Of a stretch of DNA of 64,000 nt, positions 34,612 to 44,262 are shown one piece after another. The position numbers and the translations under genes are program-made. A model generated the notes under the pieces. That model saw nothing but the letters and a program-made list of their open reading frames with translations, made no database searches and had not been told where the DNA came from. This DNA is from Komagataeibacter sp. FNDCR2 (GTDB taxonomy: Bacteria > Pseudomonadota > Alphaproteobacteria > Acetobacterales > Acetobacteraceae): the NCBI RefSeq assembly GCF_021295395.1, contig NZ_JAIWOU010000001.1, forward strand, positions 1,119,001-1,183,000. Direction: 5' to 3'. The stretch's first letter is position 1. Every line of letters begins with the position of its first letter.

Positions 34612-35778
34612 ATGCCTGTCGTCCGCCCCGTTCCTGACCGCCTTGCGCCACGCCTGTCGATTCTGGACCGCTATGTCCTGCGCCAGCTCCTGCTGGCGCT
34701 TGTGGCCAGCACCGGCGCGCTGGCGACCCTGATCTGGCTGACCCAGTCCCTGCATTTCGTGTCGCTGGTGGTGGGCCGGGGGCTTTCGCTGCGTGTGTTC
34801 CTGGAACTGACCAGCCTGCTGATTCCCTCCTTCGTCGCGGTCATCCTGCCGATCACGACCTTCGTGGTGGTGCAGTTCATCTACCAGCGCCTCGGCACGG
34901 ACCGGGAACTGACCGTGATGCAGGCGGCCGGGCTGTCCCCGCTCATGATGGCGCGGCCGGGGCTGTTATGCGCGACCATCGCCACGGGGCTGTGCCTGGT
35001 CCTGAATGTCTGGATCGTGCCGGTTTCCTACCATGCCTTCCGGCAGTACGAATTCCAGATCCGCAACCGCATGGCCGCCTTCCTGATACAGGACGGGGTC
35101 TTTACGCAGGTTTCGGACAACATGACCGTCTATATCCGCGACCGCGCCAAGGACGGCACGCTGCGCGGCATCATGGTGGAAGATGACTGCACCCCCGGCG
35201 CCGAAGCCACCATACTGGCGGAAGAAGGCAATCTGGTCATAAACGACGAACAGCCCCATGTGGTCCTGTTCAACGGTTCACGACAGGAGATCGACAGCCA
35301 TACCGGGCGGCTCAACGTGCTGACCTTCGCACGCAACACCATCGACCTGTCCAGCCCGCACGGGTCGCATACCCGCCTGCCCGACGCCAACGAACTGTCG
35401 ATCGCGCAGCTTCTGCACCCGGACATGCGCCAGTATTCCCGCCGCGATGAAAGCAAGATGTTCATCGAGGCCTGGCGCAGGCTCAGCACGCCGTTCTGCG
35501 CGTTTTCCTTCGCCATGATCGGACTGGTGGGGGCGATGGGCGGCAACTATTCCCGGCAGGCCAGCATCCTGCGCCCCGTGCTGGCCATACTGGCCATCGT
35601 GGCCGTGCAGGCGCTGACGCTGCTGGTGCAGAACCTGGCGTCGCGCAACCTGCACCTCATGCCGCTTATGTGGATCTGCACGCTGGGGCCGGGCATGATC
35701 TGCGCCTTTTTCCTGTTCGTGCCCGAATTCCGCGCGGACCGGGAGCCCCTGTCCCGCGTGGGCAGTCCGCGCGCATGA
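34612..35778 (+). CDS. lptF: Lipopolysaccharide export permease LptF
   Basis: LptF and LptG form the inner-membrane part of the LptB2FGC transporter that extracts lipopolysaccharide. The 388-residue protein has the YjgP/YjgQ pattern: membrane segments at about 24-45, 62-85 and 105-128, a periplasmic beta-jellyroll domain (about 135-275), then three more segments. ILDRYVLRQLLLAL at the start is typical. The ATG at 34612 is used; an in-frame start 18 codons earlier lacks family match. The stop overlaps lptG (ATGA). Confidence 0.93.
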   Translation: MPVVRPVPDRLAPRLSILDRYVLRQLLLALVASTGALATLIWLTQSLHFVSLVVGRGLSLRVFLELTSLLIPSFVAVILPITTFVVVQFIYQRLGTDRELTVMQAAGLSPLMMARPGLLCATIATGLCLVLNVWIVPVSYHAFRQYEFQIRNRMAAFLIQDGVFTQVSDNMTVYIRDRAKDGTLRGIMVEDDCTPGAEATILAEEGNLVINDEQPHVVLFNGSRQEIDSHTGRLNVLTFARNTIDLSSPHGSHTRLPDANELSIAQLLHPDMRQYSRRDESKMFIEAWRRLSTPFCAFSFAMIGLVGAMGGNYSRQASILRPVLAILAIVAVQALTLLVQNLASRNLHLMPLMWICTLGPGMICAFFLFVPEFRADREPLSRVGSPRA

Positions 35779-36890
35779 GGCCCGCCTTCACCCTGTCGGT
35801 CTATATCGCCCGGCAGTTCACCTTCGCCACGCTGGCCGTGATCTCCTTCCTGACCGGGCTGATCACGATGTTCGACTTCATCGACCTGCTGCGTCGTGTC
35901 TCGACCCGGCCCAACGTGCCCACGTCGCTGGTCAGCCAGATCGCGCTGCTGCACGTGCCCTTCGCCTGTCTTGAAATCCTGCCCTTTGGCGTGCTGCTGG
36001 GCGGTATCATCTGCTTCTGGCGGCTTGCGCGCTCATCCGAACTGGTGGTGGCGCGGGCGGCGGGCATCTCGGCATGGCAGTTCCTGGCGGGGCCGGTGAT
36101 CTGCGCGGTGCTGATCGGGGCGACGGCGACGACGTGCATCTCGCCCCTGTCCTCCGTCATGTACCGCCGGGCGGAGGCGCTGGACCGGCAGTACCTGCGC
36201 GATAACAACGGCAAGTCGCTCAACCTGAGTGGGGGCACCCTGTGGCTGCGGCAGGGCGATAACGGGCTGGTGGACCATGGGGTGGACATCATCCATGCCC
36301 GGCGGGTCAGGCTTAGCGGGGGCGTGCTGCGCCTTGGCGCCATCACCATCTTCCGCATGGGCCCCGATGACGGGCTGATTACCCGGCTGGAGGCCGAAAA
36401 CGGCTATCTGGGCAAGGGGCGGTGGATCCTGAACGCGACGCGCCAGCTCCGCCCCGACGAACTGCCCGAGGACATGGGACACGTCACCCTGCCCGCCGAC
36501 CTGACGCTGGCGGGGGTGGAGGAGAGTTTCGCTTCGCCTGATACGCTGTCGGTCTGGGCGCTGCCGGGGTTCATCCGCCAGCTCAACCGCTCCGGCTTTT
36601 CCACCATCCGCCACCGGCTGCATTTCCAGACCCTGCTGACCCTGCCGGTGCTGTCGGGCACCATGGCGCTGGTGGCGGCGGGATTTTCCATGCGGCCCGC
36701 CCGGCGGGGCGGGGTCATACGCATGATCAGCTTTGGCGTGGCGGCCGGTTTCGCGCTGTTCGCCATATCCAAGATCGCGGCGCAGTTTGGTGAAACCGGG
36801 GCCCTTCCCCCCCTTCTGGCCGCGTGGGCCCCGACGGGGGCCGGGCTTTGTCTTGCGGTCACGCTACTTCTTCATCTAGAGGACGGTTAA
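35775..36890 (+). CDS. lptG: Lipopolysaccharide export permease LptG
   Basis: This is the second permease of the Lpt inner-membrane complex, at 371 residues. It begins with TLSVYIARQFTFATL and shows three N-terminal membrane segments, a periplasmic jellyroll, and three C-terminal segments. The loop near EILPFGVLLGGI is typical of the family. Both ends are translationally coupled: ATGA with lptF and TAATG with lptD. The operon therefore groups the inner- and outer-membrane ends of the lipopolysaccharide bridge. Confidence 0.93.
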   Translation: MRPAFTLSVYIARQFTFATLAVISFLTGLITMFDFIDLLRRVSTRPNVPTSLVSQIALLHVPFACLEILPFGVLLGGIICFWRLARSSELVVARAAGISAWQFLAGPVICAVLIGATATTCISPLSSVMYRRAEALDRQYLRDNNGKSLNLSGGTLWLRQGDNGLVDHGVDIIHARRVRLSGGVLRLGAITIFRMGPDDGLITRLEAENGYLGKGRWILNATRQLRPDELPEDMGHVTLPADLTLAGVEESFASPDTLSVWALPGFIRQLNRSGFSTIRHRLHFQTLLTLPVLSGTMALVAAGFSMRPARRGGVIRMISFGVAAGFALFAISKIAAQFGETGALPPLLAAWAPTGAGLCLAVTLLLHLEDG

Positions 36891-39283
36891 TGTCCCGTCC
36901 CCGTCCCCTCCCGCGCGCGCCGTCACCGCTACGGCCCAGCGCCGCCACGCGGCGGCTTCCGCGCGGGATGCTGCTTTGCGCGACCATGTGGGGCGGGATC
37001 GTGCTGGGGCTGGGGGCGCAGCTCCAGTCGGCCCGCGCGGACGCGCCAAAACGCAGCATGCCCATCCATGCCCCCAAAAGCCAGCCACAGGCGCCAGTAC
37101 TGTTTTCGGGCACGGTGTCCAATACCGACCCGATGACCTTTCAGGCCGATCATGTTTCCTATGACAGCAGGAACGGCATCGCGACATGGACCGGCAATGT
37201 CCAGATCTGGCAGAATGACCAGATCATGCGGGCGGACAAGGTCATATACGACCGCAACACCGGCATTGCTTCCGCCCGTGGCAACGTGGCGATGGTGGAG
37301 CCGGACGGGACCGTGCTGTTCACGGATTATGCCGAACTGAGCAACGGCATGCGCGACGGCATCATGACGCGCATGTACGCCCAGATGTACGATAACGCCC
37401 GGCTGGCGGCGAACGGCGTGCGCCGCACGGGCGGCAAGGTGAGCGACCTGACCCGCGTGGTCTATACCGCGTGCGAGATCTGCGCCCGCCACCCCGAGCG
37501 CGCGCCCTTCTGGCAGATACGCGCCTATGACGCCACGCATGACATGCAGCACAAGCGTCTGGAATTCCGGGATGCGTTCGTGGATTTCTTCGGGGTGCCG
37601 ATCTTCTACCTGCCCACCTTCTCCATGACCGACCCGTCCGTACGGCGGCAGAGCGGCTTTCTCACTCCCGGCTTCACGCCCCATAACCGTTACCTGGGCA
37701 CGTATGTCACCATTCCCTATTACTGGGTGCTGGACAAACAGTCGGACATTACGCTGGAGGGATTGTTCTCCACCCGCACCGGCCCGCAGCTAAGCGCGAA
37801 CTACCGCCGCTATTTCCGCAATGCGCGCCTCAACATCAACGCCGGCATCGCGTATGACACGCATCATGACATAAGCTACACCAACACCTTCGGCCAGCAG
37901 GTCGAAAGTGCGGACAACCATGGCGTGCAGGGCTATTTCTTCGGGAACGGCCAGGTCTCGCTCAACAAGACATGGCGCGCGGGCGCGAACATACGCTGGG
38001 CCAGTTCGCCCAACTACATGCGCGACTACCGCGTGACCGGCTACGGGCAGGACACGCTCAATTCCAACATCTACCTGGAAGGCTTCGGCACGGGCTCGTA
38101 TTCGCGCATCGATGGCGAGGCGTATCAGGGCCTCAATCAGGGCGTCATCCACAACCATGACCTGCCATGGGTCCTGCCACGCTATACCTACAGCTATTTC
38201 GGCAGGCCCGACGCCTGGGGCGGGCGGTTCAGTCTGGATACGACGGACTTTTATGTCTACCGCAACAATGGCACGTCTGACCAGCGCGGGCAGCTCTCGC
38301 TCAACTGGGACCGGCCGTTCCATAACAAGCTGGGCCAGATCTGGGATCTGACGCTGCATGTCGAATCCGCCATTCACCGCGCCACCGAACTCAACCAGCA
38401 GCCCAATTACGCCGGCACCACGCGCACGCAGGTGGAAGGCCAGGTCCTGCCCACCATCGGGATGAAAATGAACTGGCCGTTCCTGCGCAGCTTCAACCAC
38501 AATACCGGCACCCAGATCCTTGAACCGATCGTGCAGTTCCTGGCGGCCCCCAACACGGGCAACAGTTCATCCAGCAACATCCCCAACGAAGACAGCCTGA
38601 CCTACGAATTCACGGACTCGACGCTGTTCGCCATCAACCGCTATCCGGGCACCGACCGGCTTGACGGGGGGCTGCGCGCCAATGTCGGCCTGCACAACAA
38701 CTGGACATGGAACGGCCACCAGATCGACATGCTGATTGGCGAGAGCTTTCAGGAGCATGTCGATCATAACCGCATCCCCTATTCCGGCCTGAGCCATCAC
38801 CTGTCGGATGTGGTGATGGGCACGCACATGGTGCCCAACCAGTTCTTCGACTTCGACGGCAAGATGCGGCTCGACCCCTATGCGGGCAAGGTTGACTTCG
38901 GCGATGCGCTGGGCAGCGCGGGGTTCCGGCATTTCCGCGTGACGGGTGGCTACCTGTTCGAGCCGGTGACGCCATATTACTATTATGCCGAAAGGTCATA
39001 TTCCAACACGCCGCCCGCCATCTATTACAAGCCTGTCAGCGAACTGACGGTGGGCGCCGCCTCCAACTGGGACCACTGGCATCTGGCGGCCTATCTGCGC
39101 CGGAGCCTGTCGCGTAATGAAAGCGTATCGGTTGGTGGCGACGCCGGATTCCAGAATGACTGCTTCGGGCTGGATGTCATGTACCTCAAACAGTACACCA
39201 CGATTGGTGGCCAACAGAGCAATTCGACCGTAATGTTCTCCCTTACGTTCAAAACCATCGGTACATTTGGTATGAATGGCTGA
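36890..39283 (+). CDS. lptD: LPS-assembly protein LptD
   Basis: LptD is the outer-membrane barrel that inserts lipopolysaccharide into the outer leaflet. The 797-residue protein has a basic N-terminus and signal sequence ending near residue 50 (LQSARADA). An OstA/LptA-like periplasmic domain follows at about 75-200 (FQADHVSYDSRNGIATWTGN), then the barrel domain. Cysteines lie in TACEICARH and, near the C-terminus, in FQNDCFGLD. LptD proteins use such cysteines for disulfides linking the two domains. AGAGGA precedes the ATG. It overlaps surA, the chaperone that helps fold it, by eight bases. Confidence 0.95.
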   Translation: MSRPRPLPRAPSPLRPSAATRRLPRGMLLCATMWGGIVLGLGAQLQSARADAPKRSMPIHAPKSQPQAPVLFSGTVSNTDPMTFQADHVSYDSRNGIATWTGNVQIWQNDQIMRADKVIYDRNTGIASARGNVAMVEPDGTVLFTDYAELSNGMRDGIMTRMYAQMYDNARLAANGVRRTGGKVSDLTRVVYTACEICARHPERAPFWQIRAYDATHDMQHKRLEFRDAFVDFFGVPIFYLPTFSMTDPSVRRQSGFLTPGFTPHNRYLGTYVTIPYYWVLDKQSDITLEGLFSTRTGPQLSANYRRYFRNARLNINAGIAYDTHHDISYTNTFGQQVESADNHGVQGYFFGNGQVSLNKTWRAGANIRWASSPNYMRDYRVTGYGQDTLNSNIYLEGFGTGSYSRIDGEAYQGLNQGVIHNHDLPWVLPRYTYSYFGRPDAWGGRFSLDTTDFYVYRNNGTSDQRGQLSLNWDRPFHNKLGQIWDLTLHVESAIHRATELNQQPNYAGTTRTQVEGQVLPTIGMKMNWPFLRSFNHNTGTQILEPIVQFLAAPNTGNSSSSNIPNEDSLTYEFTDSTLFAINRYPGTDRLDGGLRANVGLHNNWTWNGHQIDMLIGESFQEHVDHNRIPYSGLSHHLSDVVMGTHMVPNQFFDFDGKMRLDPYAGKVDFGDALGSAGFRHFRVTGGYLFEPVTPYYYYAERSYSNTPPAIYYKPVSELTVGAASNWDHWHLAAYLRRSLSRNESVSVGGDAGFQNDCFGLDVMYLKQYTTIGGQQSNSTVMFSLTFKTIGTFGMNG

Positions 39284-40676
39284 CCTGATGCGTGAAAGAC
39301 CGAGCCGGATGTCCTTCTTCCCCGCCACCCGTGGCGTCACCCCCCTTCCCGCACCGCGCCGTGGCCGCGCGCTGGCGCTCGCCCTGCTGGCAGGGATGGC
39401 GCTGGCGGGGCATGGAACGGATGCCGCCGCCCGCACGCCCCGCTCCATTGCCGAGCAGGCGCAGGCGGCGGAAGATCAGGACGCCATCATCGCCACCGTC
39501 AACGGTTCGGTGCTGACCAAGCGCGATGTCGATACGCGCGGGCGCCTGTTCGCCCTGTCGTCGGGCCTTGATGTCAGCGATGACATCATGCAGCGCCTGC
39601 GCCCGCAGATCGTGCGCCAGTTGATCGACGAACGGCTGCGCATGCAGGAAATGCTCGACCGCCACATCAACGTGCCGATCAAGCAGATCGCGGATGCCAT
39701 ATCCGGCATCGAACAGCGCAACGGCATGCCGGAAAACACGCTGCGCAACAAGCTGGCGGAAGATGGCGTGTCCCTGACCACGCTGATCGACCAGATCCGC
39801 GTGCAGCTTGGCTGGACGCAGGTACTCCGGCAGGAAACGGGCGAGCGCGGCCGCATTACCGCAGCCGAGATCGAACAGCGCGCGGCGGCGCTGAAGCGCG
39901 AGGACGGCAAGCCGGAATACATGATCAGCGAAATATTCGTGCCCGTTGAAGACCCGCGCCATACGGAAAACGAACTGAAATTCACCGAAACCATCATTCA
40001 GGAACTGCGTGAGGGCGCGCCGTTCCCCATCGTGGCCGCGCAGTTCTCACAGGGGCAGAGCGCGCTGGATGGCGGCATGATGGGCTGGATGCAGGAAGAC
40101 GGGCTGGACCCGCAGGTTGTCGAAGTGGCGCGGCAGATGCCTGATGGCGCCATTTCCAACCCCATCCGCGTGGCGGGTGGCTACGTGATCGCCACCATCG
40201 CCGAACGGCGCACGGTGGGCCACCAGATGGCCACCATCATCTCCATGCGGCAGGCTTTCTTCCCCTTCGACGTTCCGCTCGATCCCGAAAACCCGACGGA
40301 CCAGCAGAAGGCGGCGCTCGATCAGGCCACAAGCTTTTCCACCACCGTCAAGACCTGCGACCAGATGGAAGAGCAGAACAAGAAGCTGGGGGAAAAACAC
40401 CCGAGCGACCCGGGCGAGCTGATGCTGAACCGGCTCAACCCCCGCATGCGTGAGGTCATCGAACCCCTCGCCCCCGGCCAGGCCAGCCACCCGCTGGTGT
40501 CACAGGACGGGATCGTGCTGCTGATGGTCTGCACGCGGGAAGAACGCAACATCGCCATCCAGACCCCCAGCGAAATTGCCGATCACCTGCTGAACGAACG
40601 TGTGGAACAGACATCGCGGCAGCTCAACCGTGACCTCAAGCGCCGCGCGATCATCGACATGCGTTCAAAGTCCTGA
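39276..40676 (+). CDS. surA: Periplasmic chaperone and peptidyl-prolyl isomerase SurA
   Basis: SurA escorts outer-membrane proteins such as LptD across the periplasm. From the ATG at 39276 it has 466 residues: a signal sequence at about 25-50, the SurA N-terminal chaperone domain (DAIIATVNGSVLTKRDVD onward, about 67-190), and one parvulin domain at about 210-310 (YMISEIFVPVED, FSQGQSALDGGMMGWM). The C-terminal region resembles a second, degenerate parvulin with two cysteines. The next in-frame ATG (39288) would avoid most of the lptD overlap. In many bacteria pdxA follows surA; here rsmA follows directly. Confidence 0.92.
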   Translation: MADLMRERPSRMSFFPATRGVTPLPAPRRGRALALALLAGMALAGHGTDAAARTPRSIAEQAQAAEDQDAIIATVNGSVLTKRDVDTRGRLFALSSGLDVSDDIMQRLRPQIVRQLIDERLRMQEMLDRHINVPIKQIADAISGIEQRNGMPENTLRNKLAEDGVSLTTLIDQIRVQLGWTQVLRQETGERGRITAAEIEQRAAALKREDGKPEYMISEIFVPVEDPRHTENELKFTETIIQELREGAPFPIVAAQFSQGQSALDGGMMGWMQEDGLDPQVVEVARQMPDGAISNPIRVAGGYVIATIAERRTVGHQMATIISMRQAFFPFDVPLDPENPTDQQKAALDQATSFSTTVKTCDQMEEQNKKLGEKHPSDPGELMLNRLNPRMREVIEPLAPGQASHPLVSQDGIVLLMVCTREERNIAIQTPSEIADHLLNERVEQTSRQLNRDLKRRAIIDMRSKS

Positions 40677-40683
40677 TCCGGGC

Positions 40684-41532
40684 ATGACCATACCGGAACG
40701 GCCGCAGGGCCTTGAACCACTGCGCGAGACCATTGCGCGGCACGGGCTGGACGCGCGCAAGGCGCTGGGCCAGCATTTCCTTCTCGATCCGGGCATTACC
40801 GCACGCATCGCCTCCCTTGCGGGTGACCTGTCCGGGCAGCATGTGGTGGAAGTCGGCCCCGGACCGGGGGGGCTGACCCGCGCGCTGCTGGATACGGACG
40901 CCACCAGCATCATCGCGGTGGAGGTGGACACAAGGGCCGTCGCCGTCATTTCGGAACTGGCGGCGCAGGCTCCCAACCGGCTGCGCGTGATCGAGGCCGA
41001 CGCCATGCGCCGTGACCTGAGCACGCTATGCCCCCCGCCACGGCAGATCATCGCGAACCTGCCCTACAATGTCGGCACGCCGCTGCTTGTGGGCTGGCTG
41101 CGGCAGGCCAGCGCGTGGACGCGGCTGACACTCATGTTCCAGCAGGAAGTGGCCGAACGCATATGCGCGGCCCCCGGTTCCAGCCATTACGGGCGGCTGG
41201 GCGTGCTGGCGCAGTGGACCTGCCGCTGTGGCATGCTCATGCATATTCCGCCGGGGGCGTTTTCCCCCCCGCCCAAGGTCCATTCGGCCGTGGTGGGGCT
41301 GATCCCCCATGCCGAACAGCCCGATGCGGCCCTGTTCCGCGCGATGGAGCGGATTACGGCGGCGGCCTTTGGCCAACGGCGCAAGATGCTGCGCGGCGCG
41401 CTGAAATCCGTGGGGGGCGAGGCCCTGCTGTCCGAAGCCGGGATCGAGGGCAGCCGCCGGGCGGAAACACTGGAAATTGCGGAATTCGATCGTCTGGCCC
41501 GCATTCATGCCCATAATGCGGCCGCCCCGTAA
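40684..41532 (+). CDS. rsmA: 16S rRNA (adenine1518-N6/adenine1519-N6)-dimethyltransferase
   Basis: RsmA (KsgA) dimethylates two adjacent adenines near the 3' end of 16S rRNA late in small-subunit assembly. The 282-residue protein shows ALGQHFLLDP, the SAM-binding VVEVGPGPGGLTRALL, and the catalytic IIANLPYNVGTPLL, followed by the C-terminal domain with FGQRRKMLRGALK. It starts seven bases after surA. Its last 28 bases overlap the 3' end of the convergent cyclopropane fatty acid synthase gene. Confidence 0.95.
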   Translation: MTIPERPQGLEPLRETIARHGLDARKALGQHFLLDPGITARIASLAGDLSGQHVVEVGPGPGGLTRALLDTDATSIIAVEVDTRAVAVISELAAQAPNRLRVIEADAMRRDLSTLCPPPRQIIANLPYNVGTPLLVGWLRQASAWTRLTLMFQQEVAERICAAPGSSHYGRLGVLAQWTCRCGMLMHIPPGAFSPPPKVHSAVVGLIPHAEQPDAALFRAMERITAAAFGQRRKMLRGALKSVGGEALLSEAGIEGSRRAETLEIAEFDRLARIHAHNAAAP

Positions 41533-42773
41533 AACGCGCTGGCTGCGCTGTCGCGGCGTGGGGTGGGCATGGGCTGCTGGCCCATCATGTAGTCGCGCGT
41601 CAGCGGCACGGCATCGATCTCACGCGTAAGCTGCAACTGGAAGTTCAGGTGCCCCTGCACGCGAAAGGCCAGTTCGGACACCACCAGATAGAACTCGAAC
41701 ATACGGCAGAAACGCGCATCATAAAGCCGGGCGATCAGATCCCGCCGCGCCGCGAACCGGCTGCGCCAGTGGGCGATGGTCCGGGCGTAATGCAGCCGCC
41801 AGATCTCGCAATCCGTCATCCATAATCCGGCGCGTTCCACAGCACCTACCGCCTCGCTCACCGCCGGGGAATAGCCACCGGGAAAGATGTAGCGGTCAAT
41901 CCATGGATTGGTCACGCCCGGCCCCTCCACCCGCCCGATGGAATGCAGCACCATGACGCCCCCGGGCTTCAGGGCCTGGCGCATGGCGTCAAAGAACAGT
42001 CCGTAATGGGCTACGCCCACATGCTCGAACATGCCGATGGAAATGATCCGGTCGTACTGCCCCGCCACCGCGCGGTAATCCAGCAGGTCGAAGTTGACCC
42101 GTCCCTCCAGCCCGGCTTCCCGCGCGCGCTGGCGTGCGATGTGCAACTGCTCCACCGACAGGGTGATGCCGGTCACCCGCGCCCCGTAATCGCGCGCCAG
42201 TGTCAGGGCCATGCCCCCCCACCCGCACCCGATATCCAGAACGCTCATGCCGGGATGTATCAGGTGCAGCTTGGCGGCAAGATGATGTTTCTTGGCGGAT
42301 TGCGCCTGTTCCAGCGTTTCATTACCCGTGGGAAAGTAACCGCAGGAATACTGCATGTCCTCATCAAGAAAAAGCCGGTAAAGTCCGCTGTCCAGATCGT
42401 AATGATGCGCGACGTTGCGTTGCGCGCGCCGCAGGGTGTTATTCTGCAGCCATGCCCGCGCCATATAGCGCAGGGAGGAGAAAAAACGCTCCCCCGCCGG
42501 GCTGCGCTCCATCACATTGAGCATGAGTACATGCAGCAGGTCATAAAGCGTGCAGTCCACCGGCTGGAGGTCGCCCGCCATATAGGCTTCCCCCACCTTT
42601 AGCGCCGGGTCGAGCAGCAGGGCGCGGGCGGTGGCGGGGCTGGCGATCCACATGGCGGCGCGGGGACCGGCCCGGCCGGTATAGACCCGCCTGTCACCAC
42701 CTGGATAATAGACCTCCAGCCGCCCCATGGTAATGAAATGCATGAAGGCCCGGTCCAGCAGTACAGATGCCAT
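41505..42773 (-). CDS. cfa: Cyclopropane-fatty-acyl-phospholipid synthase family protein
   Basis: This enzyme adds a methylene group from S-adenosylmethionine to double bonds of membrane lipid acyl chains, usually raising acid and stress tolerance. The 422-residue protein has an N-terminal lipid-binding region, then VAHHYDLDSGLYRLFLD, QYSCGYF, the SAM motif VLDIGCGWGGMALTLA, ISIGMFEHVG and HSIGRVEGPG. The ATG at 42773 is preceded by GGAGAAGG, which favours it over an upstream GTG. Its 3' end overlaps rsmA by 28 bases on the opposite strand. Related methyltransferases exist, so the exact product is not certain. Confidence 0.9.
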   Translation of the reverse strand: MASVLLDRAFMHFITMGRLEVYYPGGDRRVYTGRAGPRAAMWIASPATARALLLDPALKVGEAYMAGDLQPVDCTLYDLLHVLMLNVMERSPAGERFFSSLRYMARAWLQNNTLRRAQRNVAHHYDLDSGLYRLFLDEDMQYSCGYFPTGNETLEQAQSAKKHHLAAKLHLIHPGMSVLDIGCGWGGMALTLARDYGARVTGITLSVEQLHIARQRAREAGLEGRVNFDLLDYRAVAGQYDRIISIGMFEHVGVAHYGLFFDAMRQALKPGGVMVLHSIGRVEGPGVTNPWIDRYIFPGGYSPAVSEAVGAVERAGLWMTDCEIWRLHYARTIAHWRSRFAARRDLIARLYDARFCRMFEFYLVVSELAFRVQGHLNFQLQLTREIDAVPLTRDYMMGQQPMPTPRRDSAASAFYGAAALWA

Positions 42774-42834
42774 TGACCTTCTCCCCTTGCCCGACCCCTC
42801 CACAGGCGCAACGCACCAGCCCCGAAAACGGCGA

Positions 42835-42864
42835 AAGCCCGGAAGAGTTTCCTCTTCCGGGCTT
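42835..42864 (-). terminator. Intrinsic terminator of rpsF-rpsR-rplI operon
   Basis: A perfect 13-bp stem (AAGCCCGGAAGAG at 42835-42847 pairing with CTCTTCCGGGCTT at 42852-42864) has a 4-base loop. It lies 41 bases past the rplI stop and is followed on the minus strand by a T-rich stretch (TTTCGCCGTTTTC). This is a good Rho-independent terminator for the ribosomal protein operon. Confidence 0.85.
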
Positions 42865-42905
42865 CCGTACCCCCGTCCGCCCCTGCGGGCGGCGTATCTG
42901 ATCGC

Positions 42906-43496
42906 TCAGACGGCGGGCGCTTCCTCAATGGCGGTTTCTTCCGAAACCTCACCTTCGGTCACGACACCTTCATCGGCCACGGTCGGTTCATCGTCACGCT
43001 CGGCGCCGATTTCCTCACCGCGGGCCTGACGCTCCGCTTCTTCCTCGGAACGGGCGACATTCACGGTCACCTGCATCGCCACTTCCGGGTGCAGGGCGAC
43101 GCGCACGTCATACAGGCCAAGCTGCTTGATCGGCTCGGGCAGGATGACCTGGTTGCGGGTAATGGTCAGACCCGCCTTGGTCGCCGCCTCGGCAATGTCA
43201 CGGGTGGTGACGGAGCCATACAGGCTGCCGCTGTCGCCGGCCTGACGGATCAGGATGACGGACAGGCCGTGCATCCGCTCGGACAGGCGCTCGGCCTCCT
43301 CGCGGTTCTTGAGGTTCTGGGCCTCAAGCTGCACGCGCTCACGCTCGAAACGCTCGCGGTTATGTGCGTTGGCGCGGATCGCCTTGCCCTGGGGCAGCAG
43401 GAAGTTACGGGCATAACCCGGCTTCACCGTGACGATCTCGCCCATCTGGCCCAGCTTCTCGACGCGCTGGAGCAGAATGAGTTCTACTGCGGACAT
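42906..43496 (-). CDS. rplI: 50S ribosomal protein bL9 with acidic C-terminal extension
   Basis: bL9 binds 23S rRNA and spans ribosomes in polysomes. The N-terminal domain ([30 protein letters not shown]) and the long connecting helix are normal, and the C-terminal domain ends near residue 150. About 45 further residues are strongly acidic (many Glu and Asp), giving 196 residues against about 149 in E. coli. Such tails occur in other alphaproteobacteria. It is the last gene of the rpsF-rpsR-rplI operon, with a terminator downstream. Confidence 0.96.
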   Translation of the reverse strand: MSAVELILLQRVEKLGQMGEIVTVKPGYARNFLLPQGKAIRANAHNRERFERERVQLEAQNLKNREEAERLSERMHGLSVILIRQAGDSGSLYGSVTTRDIAEAATKAGLTITRNQVILPEPIKQLGLYDVRVALHPEVAMQVTVNVARSEEEAERQARGEEIGAERDDEPTVADEGVVTEGEVSEETAIEEAPAV

Positions 43497-43509
43497 ATTC
43501 CTGCCTCCC

Positions 43510-43785
43510 TCAGCTTACAATGTAGGGCAGCAAGGCCAGGAAACGGGCGCGCTTGATGGCCTGGGCCAGTTCGCGCTGCTTCTTGGCGGAGACTGCCGTG
43601 ATGCGGCTGGGAACGATCTTGCCACGCTCGGACAGGAAGCGGCTCAGCAGGCGCACGTCCTTGTAGTCGATCTTCGGCGCGTTGGGGCCGGAGAACGGGC
43701 AGGACTTGCGACGACGGTAGAAGGGACGACGCGCGCCAACCGCAACGCGGCGGGCGGCGGGATTGATCTCGGTAGATTCGGACAT
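43510..43785 (-). CDS. rpsR: 30S ribosomal protein bS18
   Basis: This 91-residue basic protein is the partner of bS6 on the 30S platform. [31 protein letters not shown] and [20 protein letters not shown] are diagnostic. It is encoded between rpsF and rplI with very short spacers, the standard order. The bS6-bS18 pair is known in many bacteria to bind the operon leader and limit its own synthesis. Confidence 0.97.
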   Translation of the reverse strand: MSESTEINPAARRVAVGARRPFYRRRKSCPFSGPNAPKIDYKDVRLLSRFLSERGKIVPSRITAVSAKKQRELAQAIKRARFLALLPYIVS

Positions 43786-43791
43786 CAGCTC

Positions 43792-44262
43792 TTACTCCGC
43801 TTCGGCGCTGACGCGCTGCTGTTCTTCACGCTCGTTACGGGCGCGGAACTCCTCGCGGTCATCGAAACTGCGGCGGGGACGGCCGCTTTCGAACCGGCCC
43901 GTGGGCTTGGGCCCACGGAAGCCACGCTCACGCTCATCGCCCTTGCGCGACAGGATGACGGACGGCGCCTCGTCAATCTCGTCCACACGCAGGGTCAGCA
44001 CGCGCAGCACGTCTTCGTTCAGGCCGAGCTGGCGCTCGATTTCCTTGATGGCGGCGGGAGACGCGTCAAGACCCAGAAGCATGTAATGCCCCTTGCGGTT
44101 CTTCTTGATACGGTAGGCCAGCGTGCGCAGGCCCCAGTATTCGCGCTTCTTTACGGAGCCGGACTCCGCCTCAAGCTGGGTCGCGATGCCATCGGCAACG
44201 GCTTCGACCTGCTGCTGCGACACGTCATTACGTGCGATCAGCACGATTTCATACAACGGCAT
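43792..44262 (-). CDS. rpsF: 30S ribosomal protein bS6
   Basis: bS6 (156 residues) begins MPLYEIVLIARNDVS and contains WGLRTLAYRIKKNRKGHY and VLRVLTLRVDE. After about residue 100 there is a charged Arg/Glu-rich tail longer than in E. coli, whose tail also varies by post-translational glutamylation. It is the first gene of the operon. The 182-base upstream region should hold the promoter and any bS6-bS18 binding leader. Confidence 0.96.
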   Translation of the reverse strand: MPLYEIVLIARNDVSQQQVEAVADGIATQLEAESGSVKKREYWGLRTLAYRIKKNRKGHYMLLGLDASPAAIKEIERQLGLNEDVLRVLTLRVDEIDEAPSVILSRKGDERERGFRGPKPTGRFESGRPRRSFDDREEFRARNEREEQQRVSAEAE

